Shown here piece after piece: positions 8,915 through 16,395 of a stretch of DNA of 55,356 bases. How positions within the stretch are numbered: the stretch's first letter is position 1; each line of letters begins with the position of its first letter. The stretch lies in assembly GCF_002760615.1 (NCBI RefSeq), contig NZ_AWWI01000111.1, positions 1-55,356 of the forward strand, read 5' to 3'. The notes under the pieces are model-generated. The model searched no databases. It was not told the origin of the DNA and saw only the letters and a program-made list of their open reading frames with translations. This DNA comes from Puniceibacterium antarcticum. GTDB taxonomy: Bacteria; Pseudomonadota; Alphaproteobacteria; Rhodobacterales; Rhodobacteraceae. Position numbers and translations under genes: made by a program.

Positions 8915-8949
8915 CGCAGCCGAAGCAGCGGGGCGCGGCTTCGGCTGCG
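8915..8949. terminator. Convergent hairpin, possible bidirectional terminator
   Basis: A perfect 12-bp inverted repeat (8915-8926 and 8938-8949) with an 11-base loop lies between the converging transglutaminase and DUF1244 genes. It lacks a T tract, so termination strength is uncertain. Confidence 0.5.
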
Positions 8950-8956
8950 TCCCGGA

Positions 8957-9271
8957 TCAGTCTTTGTTGGTGACGTTCTCGGCAAAAGCAGTCTTGAACG
9001 CCTCCTCCTTGTCCCCGGTCGCCTCGGTCTGGTGCTGCGCTTTCCAAGCGTCCATCGTCATGCCGTAAAACGCCTCGCGGCCTTCGTCCTTGTTCATTGT
9101 GATGCCACGCTCGTTTGCGGCCTCCTGATACCAGCGCGACAGGCAGTTGCGGCAGAACCCCGCCATGTTCATCAGATCGATGTTCTGCACATCGGGTCGG
9201 TCCTGCATCAGGTGCTTTCGCAGGCGGCGAAAGGCGGCGGCCTCGAGTTCAATACGTGTCTGGTCATCCAT
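8957..9271 (-). CDS. DUF1244 family protein
   Basis: This 104-residue cytoplasmic protein matches the small DUF1244 family, which is common in alphaproteobacteria. The recognisable core is 'MNMAGFCRNCLSRWY' with a CxxC pair, followed by 'GREAFYGMTMDAWKAQHQ'. It has no signal peptide or membrane segment. The biochemical role is unknown; the CxxC could bind metal. It lies 35 bases after the amidohydrolase gene on the same strand and is probably co-transcribed. Confidence 0.9.
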   Translation of the reverse strand: MDDQTRIELEAAAFRRLRKHLMQDRPDVQNIDLMNMAGFCRNCLSRWYQEAANERGITMNKDEGREAFYGMTMDAWKAQHQTEATGDKEEAFKTAFAENVTNKD

Positions 9272-9306
9272 TCTTCAAATCCCATACTTTCAAGGTCTTT
9301 CGCGCC

Positions 9307-10050
9307 TCATACATCGGCGCGCCGCAGCGATTCTTCAAGCATGGGCGCCAGACGGTCGGCCCAGGCCTGCTGCGCCTCTGGTGTCTCGATCAGGTCGTTG
9401 CGCAGCTCGATCAGCGTGTTCTGCCGGCCATGTTTCAGCCCGTGCCGGTCAATGCTGTCGCCGGGCAGATGACCCGGATAGGGCTGGTTGCGCCCGACCG
9501 CAAGATCAGGCTCGGCGTCCAGCAGCGCGATCAGCGGATCCGACAGCCGCACGTCCCAGGCATGCAGGATGCCGATATGCCAGGGCCGTGGGGGCCTCCC
9601 GCGCAATTGCGGGGTAAAGGAATGGATCGATACCAGGACCGTATCCTCGCGCCGTGCCGCCAGCCCCGCAAGCGCTGCATGATAGGGGCGGTGATAGGCG
9701 GCCAGCCGCCGCTCCTTTTCCGCACCATCCGCATGGCGGTTGGCCGGTATCACCGACCCGTCATAGAGCCGCATCAGCAGCGTCGGATCATCCTCGCCCC
9801 GGTTCGGATCGATCACCAGCCGGGAAAAGTTGGAACAGATCACCGGCGCATTCAGGACCTGCCCAAGGGCGCGCGCAACCCCCGCCGCACCAATGTCAAA
9901 GGCGATGTGGCGTGCCATATCTTCGGGCGCCAGCCCCAGAGATGCCCCCAAATCAGGCGGGACCAGATTGCTGGCATGGTCGCAGGTGATCAACCAGGGA
10001 CTGTTTCGCCCGCTTCCATCTATATGGTAAGGAGTGTAGGTCATGGTCAT
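9307..10050 (-). CDS. N-formylglutamate amidohydrolase family protein
   Basis: This protein of about 247 residues belongs to the N-formylglutamate amidohydrolase family, zinc enzymes that hydrolyse N-formyl amino acids in histidine breakdown. Conserved pieces are 'ITCDHASNLVP' near the N-terminus, 'HIAFDIGA', 'NFSRLVIDPNRG' with the metal-site-like Asp, and 'VSIHSFTPQL'. The start is uncertain: in-frame ATG codons lie at 10068, 10050 and 10044. I chose 10050 because a weak GAG-rich site precedes it. No other histidine-degradation genes are nearby, so its true substrate may differ from formylglutamate. It is divergent from pyk. Confidence 0.82.
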   Translation of the reverse strand: MTMTYTPYHIDGSGRNSPWLITCDHASNLVPPDLGASLGLAPEDMARHIAFDIGAAGVARALGQVLNAPVICSNFSRLVIDPNRGEDDPTLLMRLYDGSVIPANRHADGAEKERRLAAYHRPYHAALAGLAARREDTVLVSIHSFTPQLRGRPPRPWHIGILHAWDVRLSDPLIALLDAEPDLAVGRNQPYPGHLPGDSIDRHGLKHGRQNTLIELRNDLIETPEAQQAWADRLAPMLEESLRRADV

Positions 10051-10250
10051 GTCATCTCTTTGCCGCATCTCTACAGAGGAGTTGCGCGTTCAGGGGAAAT
10101 ACGCAATAAGGGCGCTGATGTGTTAGCGGTAACGAAAATCGAACGGGCACCGGGGCATCGTGCGAAATGGGCACGGGGTCCGACCCAAAAAGGGGTACCG
10201 GGGCCGCAGCTCTGACACGACCGCAGAAATTCCAGACGGGACACTGATAT

Positions 10251-11696
10251 ATGAGACGATTGCGCAATGTAAAAATCGTGGCCACGCTGGGGCCGGCATC
10301 TTCGGATTACGACATGATCCGCAAGCTGCACGAAGCCGGGGCAGATGTGTTCCGCCTCAACATGAGTCACGGAAGCCATGACGAGATTCGCGAACGCCAC
10401 GCGATCATCCGTCAGGTCGAGGTGGATCTGAACAGCCCCATCGGCATCCTTGCTGACCTTCAGGGGCCAAAGCTGCGCGTCGGCGTCTTTGCCAATGGCG
10501 AAGAAGAGCTGGTCAAAGGCGCTGCCTTCCGCATGGATCTGGACAAGGCCGCAGGGGACGCCACCCGCGTCAACCTCCCCCATCCCGAGATTTTCGAGGC
10601 GCTGGAACCCGGCGCACACCTTCTGGTCAATGACGGTAAGATCCGCCTCAAGGTCGAAACCTGTGGCAAGGATTTCGCCGATTGCATCGTGATCAACGGC
10701 GGCACGATCTCCAACCGCAAGGGCGTGAACGTGCCCGATGTGGTGCTGCCGCTGGCCGCTCTTTCGGCCAAGGACCGCAAGGATCTGGAATTCGTCTGCC
10801 AGCTGGGTGTCGACTGGCTCGCCCTCAGCTTCGTGCAGCGTCCCGAGGATGTGCTTGAGGCGCGCGAACTCTGCAAGGGCCGCGCTGCGATCCTGTCCAA
10901 GATCGAAAAGCCTGCGGGTGTGACCGCCTTTGATGCGATCCTCGAAGTGTCCGACGGCATCATGGTCGCCCGGGGGGATCTGGGTGTGGAACTGCCGGTG
11001 CAGAACGTGCCGCCGATACAGAAACGCCTGATCCGCAAATGCCGCGCCGCCGCCAAGCCGGTGATCGTCGCGACCCAGATGCTCGAATCGATGATCGAAT
11101 CGCCCATGCCGACCCGCGCCGAAGTGTCCGACGTCGCCACCGCGATCTACGAAGGCACCGATGCGATCATGCTCTCTGCTGAATCTGCGGCCGGCGCCTA
11201 TCCGGTCGAGGCTGTGGAAACCATGCACAACGTCGCGATGGAGGTCGAAAGCGATCCGACCTATCGTCAGGTCATCGACGCCTCCCGCGCGGCAAAACGC
11301 ACCTCGATTGCCGACGGCATCGTCGCCGCCGCGCGTGAAATCGCCGAGACGACGGATATCAAGGCGATCGTCTGCTTTACCCAAAAGGGCACAACCGCCC
11401 AGCTGGTCGCGCGCGAACGTCCGCGTGTGCCGATCCTTGCGCTCACCTCCTCGCTGAACACCGCGCGGCGTCTGGCGCTGCTCTGGGGCACCAACACCGT
11501 CCAGATCGGTGTGCTTGAACGGTTTAAAGAGGCCGTTGTCAGTGCCGCCCGCGCCGCACGTGAAGGGGGCTATGCGACCACCTCCGATCAGATCGTCGTG
11601 ACCGCCGGTGTGCCCTTCAACACCTCTGGCACCACAAACATCCTGCGCGTGGCGCCCTGTGACGAACGCCTGATCTACACCACCGATCCAGGTTGA
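10251..11696 (+). CDS. pyk: Pyruvate kinase
   Basis: This enzyme transfers phosphate from phosphoenolpyruvate to ADP, the last step of glycolysis. The 481-residue length is normal. Seen in order: '[10 protein letters not shown]' and '[10 protein letters not shown]' in the barrel, '[12 protein letters not shown]', the B-domain insert, '[11 protein letters not shown]', the active-site signature '[14 protein letters not shown]', and the C-terminal regulatory domain with '[16 protein letters not shown]'. It is monocistronic with a strong terminator just downstream. A long antisense open frame over it is a coding shadow. Confidence 0.98.
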   Translation: MRRLRNVKIVATLGPASSDYDMIRKLHEAGADVFRLNMSHGSHDEIRERHAIIRQVEVDLNSPIGILADLQGPKLRVGVFANGEEELVKGAAFRMDLDKAAGDATRVNLPHPEIFEALEPGAHLLVNDGKIRLKVETCGKDFADCIVINGGTISNRKGVNVPDVVLPLAALSAKDRKDLEFVCQLGVDWLALSFVQRPEDVLEARELCKGRAAILSKIEKPAGVTAFDAILEVSDGIMVARGDLGVELPVQNVPPIQKRLIRKCRAAAKPVIVATQMLESMIESPMPTRAEVSDVATAIYEGTDAIMLSAESAAGAYPVEAVETMHNVAMEVESDPTYRQVIDASRAAKRTSIADGIVAAAREIAETTDIKAIVCFTQKGTTAQLVARERPRVPILALTSSLNTARRLALLWGTNTVQIGVLERFKEAVVSAARAAREGGYATTSDQIVVTAGVPFNTSGTTNILRVAPCDERLIYTTDPG

Positions 11697-11730
11697 TCCG
11701 CAGCTTCTGCGCAGATCCGTAACAGCTATC

Positions 11731-11764
11731 GCGGCGCCGCCTTTCGGGGGGCGCCGCAGTTTTT
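11731..11764 (+). terminator. Rho-independent terminator of pyk
   Basis: An 8-bp perfect GC stem (GCGGCGCC at 11731-11738 with GGCGCCGC at 11750-11757) is followed by AGTTTTT. It lies 34 bases after the pyk stop. Confidence 0.85.
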
Positions 11765-11916
11765 GCCTCCCCGGCGCCTCTGATGCCTGCCCCCCTCAAA
11801 ACCCCTTGCATCGGCTCCGGTCGCCGCCTATACGGCCCACTCAATCCGCGCACGTCCGGCCCACTTGGCATGCCGAGTCGTGCGTCCTAACCGACCCAAA
11901 CGTTAAGGAGACGGAA

Positions 11917-12117
11917 ATGCCCAAGATGAAGACCAAGTCGAGCGCTAAAAAGCGCTTCAAGGTGACTGCCACTGGTAAAGTGATGGCAGGCCAGGCCGGC
12001 AAACGGCACGGCATGATCAAGCGCTCCACCAAGTTCATCCGCGATGCGCGCGGGACGTCGGCTCTGTCGGCTCCGGACGCCAAGATCGTCAAGGGCTACA
12101 TGCCCTACGACCGCTGA
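11917..12117 (+). CDS. rpmI: 50S ribosomal protein L35
   Basis: This 66-residue basic protein is part of the large ribosomal subunit. It begins '[15 protein letters not shown]' and contains '[11 protein letters not shown]', both typical of L35. The ATG at 11917 is preceded by AAGGAG at 11905-11910; the longer open frame upstream has no support. It is followed 29 bases later by rplT, the usual pair. infC, which often precedes this pair elsewhere, is absent here. Confidence 0.98.
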   Translation: MPKMKTKSSAKKRFKVTATGKVMAGQAGKRHGMIKRSTKFIRDARGTSALSAPDAKIVKGYMPYDR

Positions 12118-12146
12118 TAGACCTGCAGATATAAGGAGCCTCAATC

Positions 12147-12518
12147 ATGGCAAGAGTTAAAGGTGGGACAGTTACCCACGCCCGTCACAAAAAAGTCACC
12201 GATCAAGCCAAGGGTTACTATGGCCGTCGGAAAAACACCTTCAAGGTGGCTGCACAGGCCGTCGACAAGGCAAACCAGTACGCGACACGCGACCGTAAGA
12301 ACCGCAAGCGCAACTTCCGCGCTCTGTGGATCCAGCGGATCAACGCGGCCGTCCGCATGTACGATCCCGAACTGACATATTCGCGCTTCATCAACGGTCT
12401 GGCACTCGCCGGTATCGAAGTGGACCGCAAGGTTCTGGCCGATCTCGCCGTGCACGAGCCTGAGGCATTCATCGCCATCGCCGCTCAGGCCAAGGCAGCC
12501 CTGCCCGCAGCCGCCTGA
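12147..12518 (+). CDS. rplT: 50S ribosomal protein L20
   Basis: This 123-residue protein is an early-assembly protein that binds 23S rRNA. It has the diagnostic start '[17 protein letters not shown]' and '[15 protein letters not shown]', then '[22 protein letters not shown]'. It follows rpmI in one operon with AAGGAG before the ATG, and a terminator comes right after it. Confidence 0.98.
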   Translation: MARVKGGTVTHARHKKVTDQAKGYYGRRKNTFKVAAQAVDKANQYATRDRKNRKRNFRALWIQRINAAVRMYDPELTYSRFINGLALAGIEVDRKVLADLAVHEPEAFIAIAAQAKAALPAAA

Positions 12519-12543
12519 ACCGGCGACACGGACTGACATTCTG

Positions 12544-12574
12544 AAACGCCACGGGGGAAACCTCGTGGCGTTTT
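12544..12574 (+). terminator. Terminator of rpmI-rplT
   Basis: A 13-bp stem with one wobble (12544-12556 with 12561-12573) encloses a GAAA tetraloop and ends in TTTT. It stands 26 bases after the rplT stop and also serves the convergent mutarotase gene, as the A-rich side gives a T run on the other strand. Confidence 0.88.
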
Positions 12575-12584
12575 GCGTTGGGGC

Positions 12585-13457
12585 TCAGAGGTTCAACGCC
12601 ATCCGATAGCCGAACCGCGCCACGCCGCCTGCTGGCAGCGTCACGCTGAACGGGCGCTCCGCAATCTGGTGCGATCCGCCAACCCGCGCCGCCATCCCGT
12701 GCCACGGCTCGATGCACAGGAACGGCGCGCCCGGCTTGCTCCACAGCGCGAGGTTGGGCAGGGTGTCGAACTGGAACGTCAGGTTTGCGCCCCCCGCCAC
12801 GCCATAGCGCAGCCCGGGTCCAGCGCCCTCGGGGAACACCAGCGCATCCTGATCGAACATCCCCGGCGTGATCGAAAGGCGCCCGGCATCAAAGGGTGAC
12901 GGATGCGTGCCCGCCGCCAGCAGCCCGTCCTCCAGAGCGGCCCGCAGCGGCGCGCCACCATTGTCCAGCACCACCTCGTGTTGCTGACCCGCACAGCCGG
13001 GCAGGGGCCAGACAAAGGCCGGATGAAAACCGAACCCGAACGGCATCTCACCCTCGCTGCAATTCTCGACCTCGGCGCGCACCTCGACCGCCGCGCCGTC
13101 CAGCCGGTGCGTCAGCCGCAGTGCAAATTCAAACGGATAGACCGCCCGCGTCGCATCACTGTCGCGCAGCACATGGCGGCACATCTCCGGGCTGCTCTTT
13201 TCCAGCTCGAACACCGACCGCCGCGCAAACCCATGCTGCGCCATCTCGGCCTCAAACTCCCCCACCGCGATCCGGTTCTTGGGCGCGCGCCCGACAATCG
13301 GGAACAGCACCGGCGCGCGTCCGCCCCAAAACGCCGCATCGCCCTGCCACAGCACTTCGCGCCCGTCCACGGTGCGCAGGCTTTGCATTTCCGCCCCCAG
13401 TGCTGCCACATCCAGCGCCAGATGCACGTTTTCCAGATGAACGCCGTCGTCACTCAT
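12585..13457 (-). CDS. Aldose 1-epimerase family protein
   Basis: This 290-residue protein has the galactose-mutarotase-like fold, which interconverts sugar anomers. Visible family features are '[15 protein letters not shown]', '[14 protein letters not shown]' with the HGFAR motif (conserved His), '[15 protein letters not shown]' with the second conserved His, and 'CIEPWHGMA' near the end. The start at 13457 follows AGGAGAC; the longer frame is a shadow. It may act on a hexose or hexose 6-phosphate. It is divergent from pheS and converges on rplT. Confidence 0.9.
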   Translation of the reverse strand: MSDDGVHLENVHLALDVAALGAEMQSLRTVDGREVLWQGDAAFWGGRAPVLFPIVGRAPKNRIAVGEFEAEMAQHGFARRSVFELEKSSPEMCRHVLRDSDATRAVYPFEFALRLTHRLDGAAVEVRAEVENCSEGEMPFGFGFHPAFVWPLPGCAGQQHEVVLDNGGAPLRAALEDGLLAAGTHPSPFDAGRLSITPGMFDQDALVFPEGAGPGLRYGVAGGANLTFQFDTLPNLALWSKPGAPFLCIEPWHGMAARVGGSHQIAERPFSVTLPAGGVARFGYRMALNL

Positions 13458-13576
13458 ATCCGTCTCCTGTCCGTTTTGCGCACCCTGCCGCATCGCAGTG
13501 GTCAAGACCAGCGCCCGAAAGCTTGCATTCCCGGGTCGCTGTGCTAGCAGAGCGCCAAGGACTTCCGGAGGCCACC

Positions 13577-14650
13577 ATGACCGATCTGCGCGACAAATAT
13601 ATTCAGGCCATCGCCGATGCCGGCGACGAAAACGTGCTTGAGGCACTGCGCGTTCAGGCGCTTGGCAAAAAGGGCGAAATCAGCCTGCAGATGCGCGAAC
13701 TGGGCCGCATGACGCCCGAGGAACGCCAGACAGCAGGCCCCGCGCTGAACGCCCTCAAGGACGAGATCAACTCGGCCCTTGCCGCGCGCAAGGAATCGCT
13801 GGGGGATGCGGCGCTGAACGACCGCCTGCGCTCCGAATGGCTCGACGTGACGCTGCCCGCCCGGGGCCGCCGTCAGGGTTCGATCCACCCGATCTCTCAG
13901 GTGACCGAAGAAGTGACCGCGATCTTTGCCGACATGGGCTTTGCCGTGGCCGAAGGCCCGCAGGTTGACACCGATTGGTACAATTTCGACGCGCTGAACA
14001 TCCCCGGCCACCACCCAGCCCGGGCCGAGATGGACACCTTTTACATGCACCGCGCGCCGGGCGACAACCGCCCGCCCCATGTGCTGCGCACCCACACCAG
14101 CCCGGTGCAGATCCGCCATATGGAAAAGCACGGCGCGCCATGCCGCATCATTGCGCCCGGCCGCGTCTACCGCGCCGATTACGACCAGACCCACACGCCG
14201 ATGTTCAATCAGGTCGAAGGCCTCGCCATCGACAAGGACATCTCGATGGCCAACCTCAAATGGGTGCTCGAAGAATTCTTCGCCGCCTTTTTCGAGGTCG
14301 ACGGGATCAAGACCCGCTTCCGCGCCTCACATTTCCCCTTCACCGAACCCTCGGCCGAGGTTGATATCCAATGCTCTTGGGTCGATGGACAGCTCAAGAT
14401 CGGCGAAGGCGACGGCTGGCTCGAAGTGCTCGGCTCCGGCATGGTTCACCCGCATGTGCTGCGCTCGGCGGGTGTGGACCCGTCGCAATGGCAGGGCTTT
14501 GCCTTTGGCATGGGGATCGACCGGATCGCGATGCTGAAATATGGCATTCCCGACCTGCGCGCCTTCTTCGACTCTGACCTGCGCTGGCTGCGCCACTACG
14601 GCTTTGCCTCGCTCGACGTGCCGACGCTACACGGTGGGCTCAGCCGCTAA
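13577..14650 (+). CDS. pheS: Phenylalanyl-tRNA synthetase alpha subunit
   Basis: This 357-residue catalytic subunit charges tRNA(Phe) together with PheT. It has an N-terminal coiled-coil tRNA arm (about residues 1-90), then class II core motifs: 'DTFYM' and '[13 protein letters not shown]' (motif 1-2 region), '[22 protein letters not shown]' (motif 2), and '[16 protein letters not shown]' with '[18 protein letters not shown]' (motif 3). The ATG at 13577 follows GGAGG. The upstream extension of the frame is antisense to the mutarotase gene. pheT is not adjacent: three unrelated genes lie between them. Confidence 0.98.
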   Translation: MTDLRDKYIQAIADAGDENVLEALRVQALGKKGEISLQMRELGRMTPEERQTAGPALNALKDEINSALAARKESLGDAALNDRLRSEWLDVTLPARGRRQGSIHPISQVTEEVTAIFADMGFAVAEGPQVDTDWYNFDALNIPGHHPARAEMDTFYMHRAPGDNRPPHVLRTHTSPVQIRHMEKHGAPCRIIAPGRVYRADYDQTHTPMFNQVEGLAIDKDISMANLKWVLEEFFAAFFEVDGIKTRFRASHFPFTEPSAEVDIQCSWVDGQLKIGEGDGWLEVLGSGMVHPHVLRSAGVDPSQWQGFAFGMGIDRIAMLKYGIPDLRAFFDSDLRWLRHYGFASLDVPTLHGGLSR

Positions 14651-14681
14651 ATCAGCTAGGCGCGCAAACGCGCGCCGGGCC

Positions 14682-14720
14682 GCGCCAGCCGACATCGCCA
14701 AACGCGAGGCAGGCTGGCGC
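14682..14720 (+). terminator. Possible terminator after pheS
   Basis: Perfect 9-bp arms GCGCCAGCC and GGCTGGCGC are separated by 21 bases and followed by TTTGATAA. The loop is long and the T run short, so confidence is low. If real, it would separate pheS from the photoreceptor genes. Confidence 0.4.
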
Positions 14721-14880
14721 TTTGATAAGGGCAGCAACCATCACTGACGCTGCCGAGATAAACCGCCCCAAACGGCCGTCCCATGGGCCACTCCACGGCC
14801 ATCCACCCGGCGTCCTCTTTCAACGCCCTCTCGACACATCCCCCCGCAGGACGTAGCCTTTCGCAAAAGGAGTCCGCCTC

Positions 14881-15282
14881 GTGTCCCATCTCCGCCTGAT
14901 CTATGCCTCGCGCCCCTTCGGCTTTGACCCCGGCACGCTCAACGGCGTCCTTCTGGATTCCCGGCGATGCAATCTGCGCGATGACATCACCGGGGCGCTG
15001 ATCACCCGGGCAGACCTTTTCCTGCAACTGCTCGAAGGCCCCCCGGACAAGGTCAACGCCGCCTATGATCGCATCCGCCGGGATGATCGCCATATTGAGA
15101 TCCGCGAACTGGTCCGCCGCGATGCGGACACACGGCTGTTTGCTGGCTGGGCCATGCGTGACGATCCGGCCAGAAGCTGGCTCTGGTCACGCGAGGAACT
15201 CGCCGCCGGTGCCCTCGACACCGCGTCGGAATCCGAGGTCGAAGCGGTCTTTGTGCGCGTCTGGCGCGAGGCGCTGAACTGA
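14881..15282 (+). CDS. Short BLUF-domain blue-light sensor, copy 1
   Basis: This 133-residue protein is a BLUF domain with a short C-terminal tail. BLUF domains bind FAD and switch hydrogen bonding after blue light. The key pocket residues are all present: Tyr8 (LIYAS), Asn31, Gln49 (FLQLLEG), Trp90 and Met92 (GWAM). The GTG start follows AAAAGGAG. There is no output domain, so it must signal through a partner, as short BLUF proteins do. It is 60/100 identical to the next gene over the first 100 residues, indicating a tandem duplication. It lies between pheS and pheT. Confidence 0.92.
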   Translation: MSHLRLIYASRPFGFDPGTLNGVLLDSRRCNLRDDITGALITRADLFLQLLEGPPDKVNAAYDRIRRDDRHIEIRELVRRDADTRLFAGWAMRDDPARSWLWSREELAAGALDTASESEVEAVFVRVWREALN

Positions 15283-15313
15283 ACTGATCTTGAAAAGGCA
15301 GGGCGCAGGGGAC

Positions 15314-15358
15314 GGAACCCTACGGTCCTCTGGCGCGTTGGACCGTAAGAGCAGTTCC
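15314..15358 (+). promoter_or_regulatory. Two-part stem-loop between the BLUF genes
   Basis: An inner perfect 8-bp stem (TACGGTCC at 15321-15328 with GGACCGTA at 15340-15347) sits inside outer arms GGAAC (15314-15318) and GTTCC (15354-15358). It lies 37 bases upstream of the second BLUF start. No T run follows. It could be an mRNA processing or translation-control element, or an operator for the second BLUF gene. Confidence 0.45.
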
Positions 15359-15395
15359 AACAGCGATCTGCTTTCCTGCACTACAAGAGTGTTCA

Positions 15396-15839
15396 TTGAC
15401 CTATCTCAGACTGATCTATGCATCGCGTCCCGTCGATTATGCGCCCGAAACGCTGGGTGCCGTCCTTGCGGGTTCTCAACGTCGCAACATCCGCGACGAC
15501 ATCACTGGCGCCTTGATCGCACGGGCCGACCTTTTCCTTCAGATGCTGGAAGGCCCGGCATCGCTCGTGGATCAGGCCTATGCCCGCATCCGGCAGGATC
15601 CCCGCCATGAAAACATGCGCCTTCTGGTTCGTCGCGAAACGCAATGGCGTCTTTTCCCCGGCTGGACCATGCGCGAGGCGTCAGACACGGAGTGGATCTG
15701 GACGCCCGAACAGGTCGCTCATGGTCTGCCCGCCAAAGCCCCCCGCCACGAGGTCGAGGCGATCTTTGTCCGCCTCTGGCGCGAAGGCCTGACGCCACCG
15801 GCGCGCAGGTTTACCCTCAGACGCAAGAGCCTTTTATGA
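15396..15839 (+). CDS. Short BLUF-domain blue-light sensor, copy 2
   Basis: This 147-residue protein is a second BLUF domain with Tyr8, Asn31, Gln49, Trp90 and Met92 at exactly the same positions as in the preceding paralogue, so both should bind flavin and be photoactive. The tail after residue 125 is basic and differs from copy 1 ('RRFTLRRKSLL'). The frame opens with TTG at 15396 with only a weak GAG-type ribosome site, suggesting low translation. Its stop overlaps the start of the YrhK-like membrane gene (ATGA, 15836-15839), so the two are translationally coupled and possibly work together. Confidence 0.9.
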   Translation: MTYLRLIYASRPVDYAPETLGAVLAGSQRRNIRDDITGALIARADLFLQMLEGPASLVDQAYARIRQDPRHENMRLLVRRETQWRLFPGWTMREASDTEWIWTPEQVAHGLPAKAPRHEVEAIFVRLWREGLTPPARRFTLRRKSLL

Positions 15840-16114
15840 AACTGTTTGACCACAAGAACCGCGAGCGTAACGACCACACCCGCCGCATCTATGCCCTTTA
15901 CGAGATTGCGCATACCGCCGTGGATTTCCTCGCCGCCGTCAGCTTTCTTATTGGCTCCGTGCTGTTCTTGTTCCCGGATTACGAAACCCCGGCCGTCTGG
16001 CTGTTCATCCTCGGCTCGGTCTTCTTCATGGCCAAACCGACCCTGCGCCTGCTGCGCGAAATCCAGCTCTACCGCATGGGCCAGCTCGACAGCCTTGCGG
16101 GCCGGTCGTCCTGA
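15836..16114 (+). CDS. YrhK-like small membrane protein
   Basis: This 92-residue protein has a basic N-terminus ('HKNRERNDHTRR') and two hydrophobic helices near residues 28-47 and 52-68, the layout of the YrhK domain family. The loop between them is 'PDYETPAVWLF'. The function of the family is unknown. The ATG overlaps the stop of the second BLUF gene by 4 bases. The coupling suggests that a blue-light sensor controls, or is recruited by, this membrane protein, but that is inference. Confidence 0.82.
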   Translation: MKLFDHKNRERNDHTRRIYALYEIAHTAVDFLAAVSFLIGSVLFLFPDYETPAVWLFILGSVFFMAKPTLRLLREIQLYRMGQLDSLAGRSS

Positions 16115-16215
16115 AACGTTTCGTCTTTGGCTTCACGCAGCAAAGGGGGATTACGTTTTCAGTCGCAACGTCCTAAGCGCGCTGCGTTAACACTCGCCCC
16201 TCCCAGACGCCAAAG

Positions 16216-16259
16216 CCATACGGTTTCCATACGCATTCCATATGGGTTCCATACGGCCC
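16216..16259. repeat. Four 11-bp phased CCATACG direct repeats
   Basis: The heptamer CCATACG (third copy CCATATG) starts at 16216, 16227, 16238 and 16249, exactly 11 bp apart, with 4-bp T-rich or variable spacers. It lies in the 281-base gap between the YrhK gene and pheT, 137 bases before the pheT start. A 7+4 arrangement of this kind is the usual pattern for OmpR/PhoB-type response-regulator sites. A second array of the same heptamer lies at 49619-49647 in inverted orientation. Confidence 0.8.
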
Positions 16260-16395
16260 AAAACCCTTGTTAACCGGGGCAATCGCGCTGATTCACGCCA
16301 ATCGTTAACTGCACCTCCTTTGCACACCGCCCCCTTTCCCCCCGGACCCCGATCCGCTAAGGGGGATGCAACACGCAATTAACGGGTTGAGACCG

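Noticed and set aside
10071-11384. 437-codon minus-strand open frame
   Set aside because: It is antisense to pyk and shows no recognisable domain.
12896-13576. N-terminal extension of the pheS frame
   Set aside because: It runs antisense through the mutarotase gene; the PheS family start and a GGAGG site are at 13577.
16216-16259. Interpreting the CCATACG array as a CRISPR array or replication-origin iterons
   Set aside because: The units are 11 bp with 4-bp spacers, too short for CRISPR, and there is no rep gene or DnaA-box cluster nearby.
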